NCBI GenBank assembly: GCA_964557125.1
Contig: CAZKYX010000002.1
Coordinates: forward strand, 1 to 64,000
DNA length: 64,000 nt
Source: CAZKYX01 sp964557125
GTDB taxonomy: Bacteria > Patescibacteriota > Microgenomatia > Levybacterales > GWA1-39-11
Direction of reading: 5' to 3'
Position 1 is the first letter of the stretch, and each line of letters starts with the position of its first letter. Below the pieces are notes generated by a model, which saw nothing but the letters and a program-made list of their open reading frames with translations, ran no database searches and was not told the DNA's origin. A program made the translations under genes and the position numbers. Positions 25,458-33,268 of this stretch are shown here, piece by piece.

Positions 25458-26729
25458 ATGAGTCCAACAAAGAAAATTATTACTGAATCTGACGAAATGG
25501 AAGAGCAGTCTTCCCCAGCAGTAGGAGAGCCATCAAGCTCAGAACAATCTCAAGAAGTATCAAGAGGTTCTGATTCTCGTGATTATGGTAGGAATGACCG
25601 TTCATACAGAGATAACGATAGGGATGATACGGAAGCCGTATCTGGAATTTTAGATATCCAACACGAAGGGCACGGATTTTTACGCCCCAAATTTAGACCA
25701 TCTGACAGAGATATTTACATTTCTTCATCTCAAATCCGAAGATTTTGGCTTAGAAATGGAGATTCAGTAGAAGGACAAGGGAGACCACCAAAGGACAATG
25801 AGAGATATTATGGGCTTCTCAAAATTGAGAAAGTAAATGGAGTTGCTCCGGACATGACCACAAAGAGAGTATATTTTGAGGATTTAACTCCAATTTACCC
25901 AATCCAGCAAATGGTTTTATCAACCAAAAAAGTACCCCTTTCAACAAGAATTATTGATATAGCCTCACCAATTGGATTTGGACAGAGAGGAATGATAGTA
26001 AGCCCTCCAAAAGCAGGAAAAACAACCATTCTAAAAGATTTGGCAGCAGGAATTGCCGAAAACTACCCTAAAGTTCATCTCATGGCTGTTCTTATTGGAG
26101 AGCGCCCAGAAGAGGTTACTGATATATCCCGCTCGGTAAAAGGAGAAGTTATAGCTTCAAATTTTGATGAACCACCAGAAGCTCAAACAACATCAGCAGA
26201 AATTGCACTGGACCGCGCAAAAAGACTCGTTGAGACCGGAAAGGACGTTGTTATTCTTCTTGACTCAATCACTAGGCTTGCCAGAGCATACAACCTTTCA
26301 ATTGAGCCTTCGGGAAGAACCCTAACTGGAGGATTTGACCCAGCAGCATTATGGCCTGCAAAGAGATTTTTTGGAGCTGCTAGAAAATGTGAAGAGGGAG
26401 GGTCGCTTACCGTAATTGGAACAGCCCTTGTGGATACGGGTTCAAGAATGGATGACCTTATCTATGAAGAATTCAAGGGAACTGGAAATATGGAGCTACA
26501 TTTGGATAGAAGACTTGCTGAAAGACGTATTTACCCATCAATAAATGTCGAGCGCTCAGGTACTCGAAAAGAGGAATTGCTTTTGGATGAGAAGAACTAT
26601 AAAAAGATTGCAACCATGAGACGCATGATGGACGTATTGGGACCTGACGAAAGAACTCAAATTCTTATCGAAAGACTTTCACAAACAGATACGAACGAAG
26701 AATTCCTCAATGGCCTCGGGAAAGAATAG
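25458..26729 (+). CDS. rho: transcription termination factor Rho
   Basis: A hexameric RNA-dependent ATPase that ends transcription. After a 55-residue Ser/Arg/Asp-rich tail (SRDYGRNDRSYRDNDRDD), the cold-shock-like RNA-binding domain (GILDIQHEGHGFLRP) is followed by the ATPase core: Walker A SPPKAGKTT, VLIGERPEEVTDI, the Walker B region VVILLDSITRLARAYN, the Q-loop TGGFDPAALWPAKRFFGAARK and the arginine-finger region. The length of 423 aa is normal. Its presence makes Rho-dependent ends plausible for the cassettes, whose 3' hairpins lack U-tracts. No Shine-Dalgarno precedes the ATG. Confidence 0.96.
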   Translation: MSPTKKIITESDEMEEQSSPAVGEPSSSEQSQEVSRGSDSRDYGRNDRSYRDNDRDDTEAVSGILDIQHEGHGFLRPKFRPSDRDIYISSSQIRRFWLRNGDSVEGQGRPPKDNERYYGLLKIEKVNGVAPDMTTKRVYFEDLTPIYPIQQMVLSTKKVPLSTRIIDIASPIGFGQRGMIVSPPKAGKTTILKDLAAGIAENYPKVHLMAVLIGERPEEVTDISRSVKGEVIASNFDEPPEAQTTSAEIALDRAKRLVETGKDVVILLDSITRLARAYNLSIEPSGRTLTGGFDPAALWPAKRFFGAARKCEEGGSLTVIGTALVDTGSRMDDLIYEEFKGTGNMELHLDRRLAERRIYPSINVERSGTRKEELLLDEKNYKKIATMRRMMDVLGPDERTQILIERLSQTDTNEEFLNGLGKE

Positions 26730-26732
26730 TAC

Positions 26733-26835
26733 TTTAATTTTTAAGCACAAATTTAAAATTTTTAATCAATTTTAAAATTCAAATTTATAAAATTTCTGTT
26801 TTGATTTCAAATTAAAAATTAAGAATTAAAAATTA
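26733..26835. repeat. AT-rich dispersed repeat (copy 4)
   Basis: Behind rho: words like taatttttaagc and aaattaaaaattaagaatt, the same family as 7432, 16094 and 22487. Confidence 0.6.
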
Positions 26836-26881
26836 CACTTCAATTGACATATCAAGCTTCAATTGATAAACTGTCTCTTCC

Positions 26882-28057
26882 ATGCGAAGAAGAAGTCCCA
26901 TACGAAGTGTGGGAAGATTACTCAAAACATTAGCCTCAGGAAAATCCTTTTTTCACATCCTCATACCGGGAGTTATATTTTTCTATAAAGAATTTGTTGG
27001 TTTTATCTCCTTCTTAACTACCTATTTTAAGGCAAAAATCATGTTTTTCTCCAATATTTTTGAGAAGAACAAAAATGTAGTCGTAAAGTCAGTACTTATC
27101 AAAAGAGGGAAGAGAAATCGCTTTTTTCTTCATGTCAGTGCCATGGCGGTGCTTTCAATTGGAGTTCTTATTTCTCCCTTTATTTCAGATACGAATAAAT
27201 TTGGTCAAAGTAATTCACTCTTAAGCTTTGCACAGGGGCTTAACGAGACTCAAAGTCTTGCACCTCAAGATGTATTCCAAACACGCGCAAGTGATAAGCC
27301 TCGGTCTGAAGTACTTGTGTATAAGGTGCAAAAGGGAGATACATTATCAGGAATTGCTCAGAAATTTGGAATATCAGAGGACACTATTAAGTGGGAGAAC
27401 AATTTAAGTGGAGATTCGTTAACCGTTGGCGATAGCCTCAAAATTCTTCCGGTTTCGGGAATTGCGCACAAAGTATCAAGTGGAGATACTATTTATACTA
27501 TAGCTAAAAAGTATGATGCAAATGCTCAGGCTGTAGTCGACTTCCCTTTTAATGATTTTGCAGATCCACAGACCTTTTCTCTTGTTGTCGGGCAGACGGT
27601 TATTGTGCCTGATGGAGTAAAGCCTGCTGCCCAGCCAAGCTATATTGCAAGGCAAAAATTTATACCGAGTGGTTCTGTAGTAGTCTCGGGTGCTGGTTTT
27701 ACATGGCCTGTTGGGGGTACTATGAATCAGTATTTTGCATGGTATCACCCTGGAATTGATATTGGAGCATCGGTAGGTACACCTGTTGTGGCTGCTCAAA
27801 GTGGTGTGGTTGTGGGTGCTTATACCGGTGGGTGGCATGGAGGGTATGGAACCCATGTTATTGTCTCAGGGGATAATGGGTATGGTTCTTTGTACGCTCA
27901 TATGAGTGCTGTGAATGTAAGCGTAGGTCAAAAAGTTACGGCTGGTTCAACACTTGTTGGATGGGTAGGAATGACCGGAAGAACAACTGGTCCTCATCTA
28001 CATTTTGAAGTACATAGTGGAGGTGGGAATCTTAATCCGTTATCGTTCTTAAGATAG
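26882..28057 (+). CDS. LysM - M23 peptidoglycan peptidase
   Basis: A 391-aa envelope protein. A membrane helix near residue 85-100 (VSAMAVLSIGVLISPF) is preceded by a long, partly hydrophobic N-terminus. Two LysM modules follow (about 150-195, YKVQKGDTLSGIAQKFGIS, and 197-243, HKVSSGDTIYTIAKKYDA), then a C-terminal M23 (lysostaphin-like) domain with HPGIDIG, HGGYGTHVIV, YAHM and HLHFEVH, which provide the zinc ligands and catalytic His. It should cleave or remodel peptidoglycan cross-links. The N-terminal 60 residues before the helix are unusual, and a start nearer MFFSNIFEKN (residue 55) is possible. Confidence 0.88.
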   Translation: MRRRSPIRSVGRLLKTLASGKSFFHILIPGVIFFYKEFVGFISFLTTYFKAKIMFFSNIFEKNKNVVVKSVLIKRGKRNRFFLHVSAMAVLSIGVLISPFISDTNKFGQSNSLLSFAQGLNETQSLAPQDVFQTRASDKPRSEVLVYKVQKGDTLSGIAQKFGISEDTIKWENNLSGDSLTVGDSLKILPVSGIAHKVSSGDTIYTIAKKYDANAQAVVDFPFNDFADPQTFSLVVGQTVIVPDGVKPAAQPSYIARQKFIPSGSVVVSGAGFTWPVGGTMNQYFAWYHPGIDIGASVGTPVVAAQSGVVVGAYTGGWHGGYGTHVIVSGDNGYGSLYAHMSAVNVSVGQKVTAGSTLVGWVGMTGRTTGPHLHFEVHSGGGNLNPLSFLR

Positions 28058-28196
28058 AGGGTTTAGTTAGGAAAGCGTACAGCGTACAGTTTAAGAATAA
28101 AGTATAAAGAAAAGGGATTTATTCTTCGAGCGGAGCCTGCCTAGTCCGTGAGACTGGTCGAGAAGGTAAAAAAGAAGTAAAAAGAAATATTTTTTT

Positions 28197-28375
28197 CTTG
28201 TACTTTCGGCCGTCGAAAGTACCAAAGCCTCTTGTCATGCTGTGCTCCATGTATTTAAAACTCCATTTCACTCACGAAAATTCCGGACTAGTCCCGCCAT
28301 GGCGGGACGTCGCCTACAAATTTTTCCATAAATGGAATGTTCGTTCCATTATGTTTTGCATACAATACTCACAGA
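28197..28375. repeat. long dispersed repeat beside the 28 kb cassette (copy A)
   Basis: It begins with the hairpin TACTTTCGgccgtCGAAAGTA and continues ccaaagcctct. It then shares ordered blocks with the copy at 55679: cactcac, gaaaat, cggact, cgcct, and a cagaat end. It also contains the 18-bp perfect palindrome GTCCCGCCATGGCGGGAC (28291-28308). No gene is seen in 28058-28407. Confidence 0.6.
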
Positions 28376-28407
28376 ATGACAAACATATATATGGGGAAAT
28401 AATTGGG

Positions 28408-28436
28408 AGGGGTTGCGGTTTTGAAGCGCAACCCCT
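28408..28436 (-). terminator. 3' hairpin of the 28 kb cassette (no U-tract)
   Basis: AGGGGTTGCG pairs perfectly with CGCAACCCCT around a nine-base loop, 11 bases after the last stop. The following bases are C-rich on the minus strand. Confidence 0.55.
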
Positions 28437-28447
28437 GTGTAGTTCGG

Positions 28448-28636
28448 TTAGTTTTTTGATGCACTCGAATTTTTTTCTGGTGCAAAAAGTGATGATGGAG
28501 GCGGGCGGAAATCAAATTCCTTACTACAGACCCGACAGGTCACTCTTTGGCCAAGTTTGGCTTCGTAGTGATGCCAAGCGTTACAATGTGGGCATTTTGC
28601 CGAGCGTGATTTACGCTCCGAAGATGCATTACTCAT
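28448..28636 (-). CDS. small zinc-ribbon protein
   Basis: A 62-aa protein with CPHCNAWHHYEAKLGQRVTC and CRVC, i.e. two CxxC pairs about 17 residues apart, which should bind one zinc ion as a ribbon. The tail FDFRPPPSSLFAPEKNSSASKN is disordered. Its ATG overlaps the stop of the upstream membrane-protein gene (ATGA), so translation is coupled. Zinc ribbons of this size often bind nucleic acid or act as adaptors; no function can be assigned. It is second gene of a two-gene cassette. Confidence 0.75.
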   Translation of the reverse strand: MSNASSERKSRSAKCPHCNAWHHYEAKLGQRVTCRVCSKEFDFRPPPSSLFAPEKNSSASKN

Positions 28637-28941
28637 TTCTTGTTCTCCTTTTCAATTTCTTTAAGAGTCTTTCTATACATGTTGAAACTTGGAAAAACCC
28701 AAAGAAAGAGCGCGAGTGATAGACAGCACACGGCAATTGAAATGCTGTATAGGTGGAATTGGAGGGCAAGGTTTAAACCAACTAAAAATTCACAAGTACA
28801 ACAGATGAGTGCAACGAAAAAGCAAAGCATTGTTCGTCGTGGTGGTTGGATCTTTTTAACTGGAATGCTGATGAGAGTCCCAAGTGCAGTAAAAATGCTA
28901 ATTATGCAGATGCAAAAAATAGCGAAGGTGATCCAAACCAT
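28633..28941 (-). CDS. small three-helix membrane protein
   Basis: A 102-aa protein with hydrophobic segments at about residues 3-25 (FAIFCICIISIFTALGTLISI), 36-57 and 61-82, and a charged C-terminal tail (YRKTLKEIEKENKK). A good ribosome site (AGGAGAGG) precedes the ATG. It is first gene of the cassette driven by the promoter at 29039, coupled to the zinc-ribbon gene. No family recognised. Confidence 0.7.
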   Translation of the reverse strand: MVWITFAIFCICIISIFTALGTLISIPVKKIQPPRRTMLCFFVALICCTCEFLVGLNLALQFHLYSISIAVCCLSLALFLWVFPSFNMYRKTLKEIEKENKK

Positions 28942-28995
28942 TTTCCTCTCCTTTCCTAACCGAGTTGTGAATGAACCATTTTCAAATCCTATTCG

Positions 28996-29044
28996 CCAGC
29001 AGCAATTGCTAGGGTAGAGTCTGAACGTTATTGAAGGTATTATA
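28996..29044 (-). promoter_or_regulatory. 28 kb cassette promoter with class I leader hairpin
   Basis: Minus-strand TATAAT (29039-29044; the -35 is poor). The leader hairpin is CUAGCA[AUUGC]UGCUGG at 28996-29012. The five-base loop lies exactly 32 bases from the -10 box, as in the cassettes at 57.3 and 59.1 kb. Confidence 0.6.
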
Positions 29045-29212
29045 CATCAAGAACTTGAATTAAGAAGCAAGAAGTAAGTATAAAGGGAAAAGTTTGGACA
29101 CATAGTTCTCGAGAGTACCTCGAACAATACTTCGACAAGCTCAGTACAAGTATTCTTCCAACGAATTGAGAAGTTTTAAGTATTAGCCATTCAACTATTG
29201 TCTAGTGCCTAG

Positions 29213-31372
29213 CTACTGAGTTGGAGTTGGAGAAGGTGTCTCTTCAGCGCTCGTTGGGGTTGGAGTAGCCTTGGTGGTTGGCGGTTCTGGTATCTTGACT
29301 CTCGGGTCTTGTTCTGGGAAATCTGCTTTCTGTTGACTCACTTCAAGTGGCGTTTTGTCCTCAGTTGGTGCAACTGATGTATCTGTACCATTTGCTGCAG
29401 CCTCACCTATCTTTGTCTGAAGTGCTTTAATTTCTTCATCAATTTTTGCGAGATTTGTAGCGTCGTTAATGACGAGTTGTCTTACGACTTGAAATTGTTG
29501 AACCGCATTTTGTAGGTCTCCCTTTTGCTCATATGATTTTCCTAGGTTGTAGTAGGCGTTGGGGTAGTCAGCTTTTAGCTGAGTAGCTATGGTAAATTGG
29601 TTTTGAGCAAGATCGTACTGTTTTAGTTGATAATATACTCCTCCTAATTCAATTCTTAAGGCTGGGTTGCTTGGATTTAAAGATATCGCCTTGTTAAGTG
29701 ATTGTATGGTGAATTGTTCTGCATTTTGTCCTACCCCAATAAGATTTCTGTAAATTTGAGCTAAATTGTCCCAATTTATGGCACTTTCGCCAGAGAGGGT
29801 AACTGCCTGTCGGGCACTGTTAATACTCTGTTGTAGTAGTCCTAGGATATTTTGTTGAACTTCTTGTGATGGAGCAGCGGTTCCTTGCTGTGAATTTACA
29901 AGACTTGCAGCAAGTGCCAAATTTACCTGAGAGAACACTCTGTAATAGTCACTTCGGTATGGAAATTGTTCTATTGCTTCTGTCTGGAGATTGTAGGTCA
30001 CAGAGCCTGACTGCAATGCTTCAGGCTGAAGAGATTTGGCAAATTTAATATCAGATAGAAGCAGTTGTACGTATCCTTTTCTTGCTGCTGTACCAGAACC
30101 TATCATAAAGAATAGTATAAATACGGCTAGTAAGACGGCACTCACGAGAGCAATAAATGGAAGCACATAGTTATCCGTTTTGCGTCTGGTGGAGTCCTCA
30201 GTGAGAGAGAATAGACCCTTTTGGAGGGTAACTAGATTTACAGCAACTTCTGCCACCTTTTTTGAATTGGTGAGATTTAAATGCGTAATGTAAAGTGCAA
30301 GGAGCGCAATAAAAAGAAAAATCATAGAGTACGAGAAGGGTATTGCAAAGCTCAAGAGCGCTGTTGTAGCTGTAGCAAGAAAGAGTGGGTTAATAACTGA
30401 TGTTTTTGTTTTTACGAATTTAAATACTATAAATAGGAATGCTACAAAACCTAGTATACCTGTAGATGCTACAAGTTCTAGAACGAAAGACGAGGAGAAT
30501 GGAAAAGCCAAGTTCCAAGCTGTCGATGAGTTAAAAGATGGAAGGATGAATTTGGTAAAGCTGGTAGAAAATGTTCCAAATCCACCACCTAATAGGAATG
30601 ATGGTAAGAGTCGTTGTGCATCTTGACTTACTGAGGCAAGTGCAATTTGAAATCCATGGTTGTAGGGAAGCAGTATGGGTTTTTGTGCTTGATTTATAAT
30701 CTGATAAAAAATTGCTCCTATACCAGCACCTATTACGAGAGCAGAGACTGCTTGAATCATTTGGTCAGCCCTTCTTGTAATGGCGGCTAGCTTTCCTGTT
30801 CTTATTATGTGTGTGAGGGAGGCAACGCACAATACAAAGAGAGGGGTAAGAAAAGCTAGTTGTTGTATTTGAGAGCCATTTGGATTGAATAGTTCATTGT
30901 GAGTTGCGGCAAAAGGCAAGGCATATATTTTGAATTGAGAAAGAACGGTTAGAATTGAGGACAATACGCTTCCTATTATAAGAGAGGTGAGGGCAATGGT
31001 GAAAGAAGTCTTCTCATTTATGAAATTAACGACAGTAAAGAAGAATAAAATAAGTAAGGCAACCGGTACTGCTTGAAGAACAGAGTCAAATTTATTTGGC
31101 GAAATAACAGCTGAAACGATGATAATAACAGTAAATATAAGAAGGGGAATATTTAATGGATTGAGCAGCAACGTTATTTTACCTTCAACAACGCTCTTGA
31201 CCCCCCACAGTATAAATAGGATAAGGGAAGCACCAATTATAAGTATCTGCTTTGGAAATGAGTAGAAGTCAGTTGTATTGGTGAGAAAGAACAACGGAAA
31301 TAAGAAAAAAACCGTAGAAATAAGAATGGTTGATATAGATGAAAGGTATGATACGGCAGCTTTTTTGTCCAT
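29213..31372 (-). CDS. O-antigen ligase/polymerase-like membrane protein with TPR tail
   Basis: A 719-aa protein. About ten to twelve membrane helices fill residues 10-430, with a large outside loop near 255-285 (LLPSFLLGGGFGTFSTSF), as in Wzy/WaaL-type proteins that polymerise or attach surface glycans. After the last helix come TPR repeats (about 565-650: NPALRIELGGVYYQLKQYDLA, then YPNAYYNLGKSYEQKGDLQNA), a coiled segment and a Pro/Thr-rich end (TPTPTSAEE). TPR tails on this family are common in candidate-phyla genomes. The promoter TTGACA-18-TACAGT lies five bases before the ATG, so the message is leaderless. Confidence 0.85.
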   Translation of the reverse strand: MDKKAAVSYLSSISTILISTVFFLFPLFFLTNTTDFYSFPKQILIIGASLILFILWGVKSVVEGKITLLLNPLNIPLLIFTVIIIVSAVISPNKFDSVLQAVPVALLILFFFTVVNFINEKTSFTIALTSLIIGSVLSSILTVLSQFKIYALPFAATHNELFNPNGSQIQQLAFLTPLFVLCVASLTHIIRTGKLAAITRRADQMIQAVSALVIGAGIGAIFYQIINQAQKPILLPYNHGFQIALASVSQDAQRLLPSFLLGGGFGTFSTSFTKFILPSFNSSTAWNLAFPFSSSFVLELVASTGILGFVAFLFIVFKFVKTKTSVINPLFLATATTALLSFAIPFSYSMIFLFIALLALYITHLNLTNSKKVAEVAVNLVTLQKGLFSLTEDSTRRKTDNYVLPFIALVSAVLLAVFILFFMIGSGTAARKGYVQLLLSDIKFAKSLQPEALQSGSVTYNLQTEAIEQFPYRSDYYRVFSQVNLALAASLVNSQQGTAAPSQEVQQNILGLLQQSINSARQAVTLSGESAINWDNLAQIYRNLIGVGQNAEQFTIQSLNKAISLNPSNPALRIELGGVYYQLKQYDLAQNQFTIATQLKADYPNAYYNLGKSYEQKGDLQNAVQQFQVVRQLVINDATNLAKIDEEIKALQTKIGEAAANGTDTSVAPTEDKTPLEVSQQKADFPEQDPRVKIPEPPTTKATPTPTSAEETPSPTPTQ

Positions 31373-31377
31373 AATTT

Positions 31378-31407
31378 ACTGTAGCAAACTTTTCAAAATA
31401 ATGTCAA
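31378..31407 (-). promoter_or_regulatory. promoter of the Wzy/TPR gene (leaderless)
   Basis: Minus-strand TTGACA (31402-31407) and TACAGT (31378-31383), 18 bases apart. The ATG at 31372 begins five bases after the -10 box, at the expected transcription start. Confidence 0.6.
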
Positions 31408-31560
31408 CCCTGCTAAAGTAGCTCAATTGGCACCTTTTTCCCATGTTAGAAAGTAGAGTACAAATTTATAGATTGATACATTAATTAACAATTTGATAGC
31501 AGTGAAAATAATATATTTTCACGTACACTTTTATTATCCAATTTACCCTATTTTGAGGGC

Positions 31561-31600
31561 TTGACAAGCACAAAAAATAGTATCTATACTGATATCAGTA
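31561..31600 (+). promoter_or_regulatory. promoter with overlapping 14-bp palindrome
   Basis: TTGACA (31561-31566) and TATACT (31585-31590), 18-base spacer. The perfect palindrome TACTGATATCAGTA (31587-31600) overlaps the -10 box and the start site, a position typical for a repressor operator. It serves the surface-gene cluster starting at 31632. Confidence 0.6.
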
Positions 31601-31631
31601 TATCCCTTTTCAGGGACGGCAGGCATTGTGT

Positions 31632-32159
31632 ATGACAAAGAGAAAAAGTGTTAAAAGAGTTAAGGCACAGTCTTCCGAAGAAGGATATTTGCAGGCTGAT
31701 TTTAAAAAGATTATGGGGAGAAACGATAAGATATTGATTGGCCTTGTGAGCGGAGTTATCCTAATACTATTGATAGTTACGGGAGTGCTACTTTTTGGCA
31801 GAGGAAAACAAATTGACCGTGACAATGCAAATCTTCCCCCAGAGCAGCGCCCTATTCCAACAAAGGCTGTGCTTACTCCTTACCCTTCCATTCCTCCCAC
31901 AACGGACTTTACAGTCGTTATTAATGAAAAAAGAATCTATCCTGCAGATATTGCTATTACTCATGGCTATTCAGTCATCCTTCTTAATATTGGTCAAAAG
32001 GACTTGGATATCGTTGGAATAGGCGCAAAAGACGCAATGCTAAATGTAGGAGTTATTAAGAATGGAGAGGAAAAACAAATTAAATTTGATGTAGCTGGTG
32101 TATATAAATTCAAGAATCAAGCACAACCAAATCAGATAGGAACGATAACGGTGAGATGA
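31632..32159 (+). CDS. membrane-anchored cupredoxin-like protein
   Basis: A 175-aa protein: basic N-terminus, one helix (LIGLVSGVILILLIVTGVLLF), a Pro-rich linker, and an outside beta domain (about 95-175) with AITHGYSVILLNIGQKDLDIVG and a final VAGVYKFKNQAQPNQIGTITV. This has the shape of a cupredoxin fold, but the usual copper ligands (Cys and a late His/Met) are not seen, so metal binding is doubtful. I use ATG 31632 with GGCAGG upstream; TTG 31626 is also open. It is first of three surface-protein genes read in the same direction. Confidence 0.65.
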   Translation: MTKRKSVKRVKAQSSEEGYLQADFKKIMGRNDKILIGLVSGVILILLIVTGVLLFGRGKQIDRDNANLPPEQRPIPTKAVLTPYPSIPPTTDFTVVINEKRIYPADIAITHGYSVILLNIGQKDLDIVGIGAKDAMLNVGVIKNGEEKQIKFDVAGVYKFKNQAQPNQIGTITVR

Positions 32160-32186
32160 GATTTGAATATCGAATATAGACAAATT

Positions 32187-33266
32187 ATGAAAACTGCCCA
32201 ACAAGATAGAATTAAGAATATCGAATATAGAATATCGAAGATTGAGAAGAAAGGTAAGGCCCAATATTCAAAAATCAATATTCAAAATTCACAATCCAGC
32301 ACCGCTGGATTTACTTTAGTTGAGATTCTTGTTGCAACAGCGGTACTTTTAACGCTTTTGAGTGGAGTAGTGTTGACTCTTAACCCAATAAAGCAGCTCA
32401 ATAAAGCAAAAGATGCGACCCGTTCCCGTGATTTGCAGTCAATTAAAGTAGCCATTGATACCTATTATCAAGATACCAATTGTTATCCTCATGAAATTCC
32501 ATTTGGAAATGAGTGGAGAGTGAGAAATGCAAATGGACAGGACACGATATATATGAAGGAAGTCCCACAAGATCCTGACTGTACTGACTCCAATTCTTCT
32601 TGTTATGCATATAGGACAGTCGAAGATACGAATGATTCTACGTATAGTTGTCCTCAGTGGAATGTTCTCTTTGCGCCAGTAACAAAAGAATCGTCTCTTA
32701 CGAATGTTTGTCCACTCACCTCACTTTCAAATTGTATTCCAGCAGGATACGACCAAGGAACATGGGCATGTTCACTTTCAGGAGCAGTTGACTGCGATTC
32801 ATTACTTGCCGTATCTAGTCTAACTGGTGGGGTAGAGACCGTTGGACCAACAGCAACCCCAACCCCTGGCCCAACAGCAACACCAACACCAACCCCAACA
32901 CCAGACCCACAATCAGGAACATTCCCATTGCTGCAAGGTGGAACGCCTGACCTTTATGAAGTAACAATAAATCATTTGTGGGCATATCCACTTGAGTCAC
33001 AATCTTGGAGTGTAAAGGTAAGCGATAGCGTTGCACAAGTAGAGCAGGTGCAAGTGGTTGTGACTTCAGATGGTGGCGCACAAGCGACATTTAATCTAAA
33101 TCCCCCAAGTGGTTCACCTAATAATGAGGGTAGTTGGACTGGAGTCAGACAGGTAGGAGCAACTGAGACATTTGAAGATACCTATTATGTAGAGTTCTTT
33201 GCACGTGATGCTTTGGGAAATACCAATGGAAGCACAGTACTACCTATAAGAACAAGCGGACAATAA
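32187..33266 (+). CDS. type IV pilin-like (pseudopilin) protein with long leader
   Basis: The prepilin motif G-FTLVEILVATAVLLTLLSG is unmistakable (cleavage after Gly41, Glu at +5), followed by the amphipathic helix and a GspG-like segment with TRSRDLQSIKVAIDTYYQD. The mature part has paired cysteines, a Thr/Pro repeat (TPTPGPTATPT) and a C-terminal beta domain (about 245-358). The leader of 41 residues is much longer than the usual 6-25, and its middle, KNIEYRISKIEKK, is translated from the gaatatcgaatatag repeat. ATG 32187 is chosen over an upstream TTG in the same repeat. No pilin peptidase or assembly ATPase is in the window. Confidence 0.85.
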   Translation: MKTAQQDRIKNIEYRISKIEKKGKAQYSKINIQNSQSSTAGFTLVEILVATAVLLTLLSGVVLTLNPIKQLNKAKDATRSRDLQSIKVAIDTYYQDTNCYPHEIPFGNEWRVRNANGQDTIYMKEVPQDPDCTDSNSSCYAYRTVEDTNDSTYSCPQWNVLFAPVTKESSLTNVCPLTSLSNCIPAGYDQGTWACSLSGAVDCDSLLAVSSLTGGVETVGPTATPTPGPTATPTPTPTPDPQSGTFPLLQGGTPDLYEVTINHLWAYPLESQSWSVKVSDSVAQVEQVQVVVTSDGGAQATFNLNPPSGSPNNEGSWTGVRQVGATETFEDTYYVEFFARDALGNTNGSTVLPIRTSGQ

Positions 33267-33268
33267 AT

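Noticed and set aside
28198..28719. 173-codon plus-strand frame
   Set aside because: It begins in the dispersed repeat and is antisense to the zinc-ribbon gene; no start signals.
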